Assembly: GCA_005406025.1 (NCBI GenBank)
Contig: BGZK01002049.1
Span: 1-64,000, forward strand
Reading direction: 5' to 3'
From: Eumeta japonica
Taxonomy: Eukaryota > Arthropoda > Insecta > Lepidoptera > Psychidae
DNA length: 64,000 nucleotides
A program made the position numbers and the translations under genes. Positions 58,642-64,000 of the stretch are shown piece after piece; position 1 is the first letter of the stretch, and each line of letters starts with the position of its first letter. The notes beneath the pieces are model-generated. The model did not search any database, had not been told where the DNA came from, and saw only the letters and a list, made by a program, of their open reading frames with translations.

Positions 58642-61361
58642 ATGTCTACACCCGTAGCCCTTTAGGTGGACGCCGCAAGCCGAAAATATTACCCTTCTTT
58701 CGTTAAACGCGAACGGGTTATCCAATAACATTCTCGAACTGACGAAAGTGTCGGATTACGGTATCGACATTGCGCTAATTCAAGAAACGTTTTTAAGCTA
58801 GGACCTAGAGCTGTACCTATCGCAGGCTACGCTACAATTACGAACGGATGGACGCACGCTAGTAGGGGGGTACGGCCTCTACTATAGCCGCTCGCTCCAT
58901 TGTTGTCCCATAGATATTCCTCCGCTCATTAATATGGAAGCACGGGCTGTAGACTGGCTATGACGGGTCATCGTACCTCATCATAGTCTCCGTCTATACC
59001 GTCTCCAAAACCGTTGCACCGGCGCGACCTTAAAGCCCTCCTTGCCTTAGGGGATGCCGTCATCCTCTTTGGTGATTTTAATTGTAAAATCCCAGATGGG
59101 GTTGTCCGTACTAGATTACAATGGTGATAAACTCGATCGACTTCAAGACAGACTCGATTTCGAAATAATCATCGCCCCTACGGCGACTCATTTCCCCATA
59201 ACGTAAATACAGGCCGTCCACAATAGATATCGCGTTGACTAAAGGAGTCGCCCTTAATTTAAACCAAATCGAGACATTACATAAACTTACGTCCGACCAT
59301 CGGCCAGTTTTGTTAAAATGGGTCCACCCGACGGCGGGAGACCCAACCCCACTCGTAAAATCACCGACTGGAAAAGAGTGTCGACCGCGCTTGAAAAATC
59401 GACACTCCGCCCCTTAACAGCATACCTGACAATATTCGCACGACAGACGAAATCGACTCAGCGATAGGTGCTCTACCAACCACATCAGGACAGTGGTCGA
59501 AAATGCGAGCGGGAGGTTCCGGCATCCTCGGATCGTCGAAAGTTCCCGCCTGACATTGAACTGATAAGAGCAAAGAACAAAGCCGACGCCGCGCGATCCT
59601 ATACTCCAGAATATCGATCCAGAGCGCGAGCCTCCAACGCGAAGTAAAGCTCGCGTTCAGGAATTCGAAATGAGTTGTTGGAGCGACCTCATGGAGGAAA
59701 TTAGGCGTCGCCACAAAGCGTTCTGGTCGGTCACCAAAGCGCCTCAAAACGGAGGGTATAACTACCCGCTCAAAAGACCGACGGTTCGTTCTCGACGACG
59801 TGGAGGTAGCGGAGTGCCTTGCAGACCTCTATCGAGACTCAATCGCCCCACTCCGCACGACCCTGCTCATATTAGTCGCATCGAGGAAGAGGTTCTCAAA
59901 ACCTCCCTCGAACCGAAAGACGATCTGACGCCTGTCTCACTCCAGCGAAGTCCAACTGCCGAGATCGCTCAAGACCAGAAAGGCACCGGGCCTTGATGGC
60001 GTTAGTAATAAAGCAATTAAATGCTTTCCAACAACTATTAAGTCTACTGGTCGCGATTTTTAACGCGCCTTCAAAATTGTTACTTCCCGCCTGGAAAGAG
60101 GCGGAGGTAATAGGTATTCACAAACCAGGGAAGCTGCGCGACCTCCCCTGCCAGTTATGACCGATCAGCCTCCTGAGCGGTCTGGCTAAACTTTCGAGAG
60201 AGTCTTAAAACTGTCTCAGTGATCACCTCCTCGGAAAAGGTCTTATCATTGATGAACAGTTCGGTTTTCGCCCCGCCCACTCCTGTCCGCAACAAGTCCT
60301 CCGCGTAGTATATATTTTGGAGGGCTTCAAAATAAAACAAAACCGTAGCTGTCTTCTTGATGTAGCCAAGGCCTTCGATAGGTATGGCACGCAGGTCTGG
60401 TCCATAAATTGTACTCACCCAAGTACCAGATCGTCTAGTAATCATTATTCAAAATTATCTCACTAATAGACATTTCACTTTTAGGCATGAGCGTACTCAC
60501 TCGACCCGACGCTTAATCAGAGCAGGAGTCCCTCAAGGCTCCGCCCTCTCCTGCTGTATTCCGCATACACCAACGACATACCGCGCCCGACGTCCGAGCG
60601 TCCAACTCGCGCTTTTCGCAGACGACACCGCGCTTTATTACAAGAGTAGGAATAGAACCACCCTCCCTACCATCCGCCGCCTCCAGAGAGCCATTGATGA
60701 GTTAGATCAATGGTTCCGACTCTGGAGAATAGACGTAAATCCTGATAAGTCGGCAGCTATACAGTTCAAGTATAGCAAGGGTAGGAGTAACTTTGTTGTC
60801 GACTGGAACACCCCAACTTAAAAATGTTGAACGCGAGAATTCCGTGGCAACGGTCCTATAAATACTAGGTGTCACGCTCGATAGAAACCTCTTCCGGGAG
60901 CACATCGCGCGTGTTAAAGACTGCTGCTTTTCTACACGGCAAGGCTCGGAGCCATGCTGGTAGGAAAAGCAAATTATCAAGACGCAATACCATATAAAAA
61001 ATGCATAAGGACGGCAGGACATACGCGTCACCAGTCTTCGCTCACGCCGCTCCTGCACTGGATAGGTTTAAGTTATACAAAATAAATTTAGGTCAGCTAC
61101 GGATGCACATTGGTGCGTCCGTAATTCAATTCTTCATAGGGACCTCGAACTCCCACCTTATCAAAGTACATGAAGGACGCATCGAAGCGATTTTTCGACA
61201 TCGCGGGATCACATCCCAATGCGCTCTTCGAGCGGCGGTTGACTATCAGCCGCCGCCCCCACCCACTATATCCGTAGCCACGGAACGTACTGCTTGATCC
61301 ACCTGACGCTCTTACAGCGGCAGTTGATAGCCTTAATGACGTCAACGACACGCATGACTGA
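58642..61361 (+). pseudogene. Element E ORF2 remnant, endonuclease and RT
   Basis: It starts at ATG 58642 as in A (MSTP). Recognisable blocks are GDFNCK near 59078, SDHRPV near 59295, PGLDGVSNKAIK near 59985, FGFRPAHSC near 60260 and FADDTAL near 60615. The HPNALRAAVDYQ-type end is near 61210, and a stop is at 61359-61361. Dozens of small indels break the frame. Confidence 0.82.
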
Positions 61362-61742
61362 CTCAGAATAGGACAGTCCGTTAGTTAGGGCACAAACCTA
61401 ACCTTATCTCCACCCGGCCGCCGCAGACCGCTCCCGGCCGGTAGAGGAACGGGAACCGACCGTGACGGTCCCGGCGATATCCCATGCCGAGACGACTCCC
61501 TCAGGCGTCGTCCAGTGCATGTCAAGCGCCGTCGGCACTCACATGACAACCGGCTGCGCTCGGTGAAGCTATCATAGTCTCCGACTTGTCTAATGACCGT
61601 CACACTACATAGCACAGCCGACCGCTAACTTCATTTCAGGGGCTTTTAGTGGGTTTCAGTCCTACCCACCGCGTACGGGCGCGAGGGTGCAGGATAGACA
61701 TTTTTGCCTCCTCCCGTCGCTAGAGGGAATAAAAAAAAAAAA
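61362..61742 (+). other. 3' UTR of element E
   Basis: Collinear with the 3' UTR of A, including CGGGAACCG, CATGCCGAGACGAC/GTCGTC, CTTTTAGTGGG and ACATTTTTGCCTCC, ending in an A-run. Confidence 0.75.
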
Positions 61743-61854
61743 TAATCTGTACGCTGAAACTACACATTCATTCATTGTCGTTAATGCGCGCGCGCGTGGT
61801 GCGCGGTTAGTTTTATTCAGTGTCGTTGTTTGTCAGTTCGACTCGCTCCGAACC

Positions 61855-62209
61855 ATGTCCGGCCGTAGCGGTGGTAAAGTGAAGGTAGCATGAAGTCGCG
61901 TCTGAATCGAGCGGGTCTTCACCCCCGTCGGCCGTATCTGTGGTTGCCGCAAGGTAACCATGTGGAGCGTCGGCGCCGGTGCTCCCGTCCACCTGGCCGC
62001 CGTTATGGAATATCCTGCCGCCGAGGTGCTCGAGTTGGTGGCAACGCGCGCGCGCGACAAACAAGAAGACCAATCCCCAGACATCTTCAGCTCGCGATAC
62101 GCAACGACGAGGAGCTGAACAAGCCCTAGCGCGTGACGATCGCCCAGGGAGGCGTACCGCCGAACATTCAGGCGGTATTGCCGCCGAAGAAGACCGAAAG
62201 AAGGCGTAA
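61855..62209 (+). pseudogene. H2A: Histone H2A, unit 7 copy, heavily altered
   Basis: 355 nt where 375 are expected. The start context ATGTCCGGCCG is kept, but GTGGAAAAGGTGG reads TAGCGGTGG and GGGAAAGGCG reads GTAGCATG. There are many substitutions as well as indels. The tail CCGAAAGAAGGCGTAA is still clear. It is either a decayed copy or a low-quality stretch; the adjacent spacer is altered to the same degree, which favours the latter. Confidence 0.8.
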
Positions 62210-62247
62210 GCCATGGTCTGCCGTGAAGGTACGCTGACTTGAGAAAC

Positions 62248-62261
62248 GGCCCTTTCAGGCC
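62248..62261 (+). terminator. Histone 3' stem-loop, H2A unit 7, imperfect
   Basis: GGCCCTTTCAGGCC, two bases short. Confidence 0.85.
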
Positions 62262-63156
62262 ACAATATTGTTCGCTTGAGAACGAGTTTCCGCATACCGG
62301 TATCATCGTCGACACCTGTCGATATATTACACTTTAGTAAGACAAACAACACAAATTAATTTATTAATTAACCGATCATTTATGTATATCTCTATCCTAT
62401 CAACGTGTCACGGCTTGCAGCGGGGGCGAACATTATCGAACTAAGTCTACATTCTTCTTCCCGCTTAGTCGTGATCGAAATAACTACCTACTACTTGTTC
62501 GATTTCGATAAAACAAGCCATAAAATAAAAAGATAAAACGACCTTAGCGATAGGTGCGATAGAGTCTTGCAATGCTTTTGCCTTGCCTCTTTGCTGTCAA
62601 ACGACGATTATTAATCGTCTCTATAGGCGGCCATAAATGTAAACAATTTTATATTACGAGAGAGTTATTGTCATTCAACGGGAATAATAATAGTGATAGT
62701 ATTAAGTAATGCGCAATATAATAAATAATAAAATGATATGCGCAATAAATTAATAGTGATAGTAATGAAGTAGTGATAGTGATAGTGATAAGTAATGCTG
62801 ATAGCGATAGCAATGCCAATATGTAACAATAGTAATAGCAATAGTAATAAGTAATAGTAAGTAATATGTAATAAGTAATAAAGTAGTAGTAATAGGCGGT
62901 ATGCATCGCGTGAGAGGAAAAGAACGGTATAACCTGACGTGAGACAGAACGGCGACACCGAGGGGAACGGAAGTAGCGTTTGATGAAACGCCGCCGCCCT
63001 GCCGCGCTCTTTCGTATAAAACGGACGGTTAAAATGGTTAAATGGTTCAAAATGGAAGTATGATTGGCCGACAATAGAACCGTGGCTCGTTTAACGATTG
63101 CCCGACGCGGGCTCGCCTAAGCCGTAACTAGCGGCTTCAGCGTTTTTACAATATAC
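62262..63156. other. H2A-H2B spacer, unit 7, up to element F
   Basis: As in other units, but the hexamer tract (about 62684-62895) is scrambled, with many AAGTAAT and ATATG units. Histone sequence stops at ACAATATAC in the H2B promoter. Confidence 0.78.
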
Positions 63157-64000
63157 CCGCAGTGGCATAGCTTCGATTCCGCCGCGAGTTAGTGTGTTTG
63201 TGATTAAAATTTTATTATATTTCACGTAATTTTATTTAGGAAAATACGTGTATTTTTATTTAGTTTAGTTTACGCGTGTGTATGGTGCGTCGTAATAAGA
63301 TTAGTGTTGCTAGGCGACCCCGTGGCCGCCGGCCGCAGCGCGCGCCGCCGCCGCCCGCGAGCCGCCTCGGTGGGTCGCCGCCTGGCGGACCGCCGCCTCC
63401 ACCCACCGCTTACGTCACCGCGCGCCGCTGCGACATCGCCGCCCGGCATGCCGCCTCGTGCCTCACGCGTCCGAGTCGTTTCCTTTGTTAGTTTTCGCGC
63501 GTATTTTCGCGCGTACTGTCCGCGGTATATTTCACGCGTACATTGCGCGCGTTTAATAGTGTTTAATAGTGTTATCTATTTATCAGTGTAGTGTTCCCCT
63601 TTAGTCCTAGGCCGCCGGTGCTCTCGGGTACCTGCGGCTCTCGTTGATTCTGTGGGCGAGTGGTTCGCTACAGGCGGAGTTTGTTAACGTGTTTAAGTGT
63701 GCTGCCTCCGGTGAGTGATAGCAGTTAATAAATTTATTTTAATTTGAATTACTCATTTCAAATTACTATTCAACCACTTAGAAGGATCAGTTTTAAAATA
63801 ATTTAGTAGTCATGGAAACTAATACCTCCTGCCCTCTGGGGCAGGAGGGTTATAAGGACCCATAACCCGGGCCCTTATCAAGGACATTATACAGAAATCG
63901 CTCTCAGGGGCTACGAGTGCCGGAGAGCGACTTAGAAATTTGTAAAAGCAGCCGCATACCGGTCGCGCGGCCACGCCCGCTACGAGTGCAGTCGAGGCCC
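63157..64000 (+). mobile_element. Element F: 5' part of an A-like element upstream of H2B
   Basis: From AGTGGCATAG onward it aligns with element A from about position 755, and it continues through the ORF1 start to the end of the window. The first 130 bases of A are missing. The join to the H2B promoter is at ACAATATAC, upstream of the TATATTA candidate. The 3' end and any target duplication lie outside the window. Confidence 0.85.
63812..64000 (+). CDS. Element F ORF1, partial at window end
   Basis: ATG 63812 with METNTSCP, as in A. The frame is lost within 40 bases by small deletions; the alignment to A goes on to the window edge. Confidence 0.75.

Larger units (their letters stand above)
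56675..61742 (+). mobile_element. Element E: degraded two-ORF element between H3 and H2A flanks
   Basis: About 5.07 kb, closest to element A. The 5' UTR starts at a point that matches about position 1000 of A, so the 5' end is truncated. The left flank is H3 leader and the right flank is the H2A target site (TAATCTGTACGCTGAAAC, a damaged TAATTCACGC). No target duplication is possible with these flanks. Either two insertions recombined, deleting H3, H4 and H1, or the assembly joined two copies wrongly. Confidence 0.85.
61743..63156 (+). repeat. Histone unit 7 fragment between elements E and F
   Basis: The fragment starts at the H2A target site, carries a damaged H2A and the H2A-H2B spacer, and stops in the H2B promoter where element F begins. 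The microsatellite and the H2A gene both differ far more from other units than those differ among themselves. Confidence 0.8.

Overview
This window is an insect replication-dependent histone gene array, invaded by non-LTR retrotransposons. The array is a head-to-tail tandem of about 7.5 kb units. Each unit has the order H2A, H2B, H3, H4, H1, with all five genes on the + strand and each followed by its own histone 3' stem-loop. The H2A, H2B and H1 proteins look insect-like, perhaps hymenopteran; that placement is an inference from protein sequence, TTAGG-rich and CGAT-rich spacers, and it is weak.

Layout. Unit 1 (1-13475) carries element A in its H2A promoter (624-6354). Unit 2 (13476-23310) carries element C in its H4 promoter (17772-20031). 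Unit 3 (23311-33084) carries element D in its H3 promoter (26453-28666). Unit 4 (33085-46057) carries element B in its H2A promoter (33606-39273). Unit 5 (46058-53562) has no insertion. Unit 6 (53563-56674) is interrupted in the H3 leader by element E (56675-61742), whose right end joins an H2A gene instead of H3. Unit 7 (61743-63156) is then interrupted upstream of H2B by the 5' part of element F, which runs off the window.

Elements A, B and E have two ORFs: a Gag with three CCHC knuckles preceded by a PRE_C2HC-like region, and an AP-endonuclease plus reverse transcriptase without RNase H. Both ORFs look like the Jockey clade. C and D belong to a second, related family that encodes only the Gag-like ORF1 and has no reverse transcriptase, which recalls HeT-A beside TART. 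All insertions point the same way as the histone genes. The four complete ones (A, B, C, D) lie 29-32 bp downstream of the histone TATA box, at or next to the expected transcription start, with 9-13 bp target duplications. A and B, from different subfamilies, hit the same nucleotide of H2A. I read this as a retrotransposon system that integrates at histone Pol II start sites and borrows histone promoters. I know of no described example, but I could not search.

Quality caveat. Most histone copies carry one-base indels in homopolymers. H4 is broken in all five copies, but often at different places, and most lesions are intact in at least one other copy. This looks like residual long-read consensus error, not mass pseudogenisation, and it worsens to the right of about 53.5 kb. 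Frameshifts in this annotation should be read in that light.
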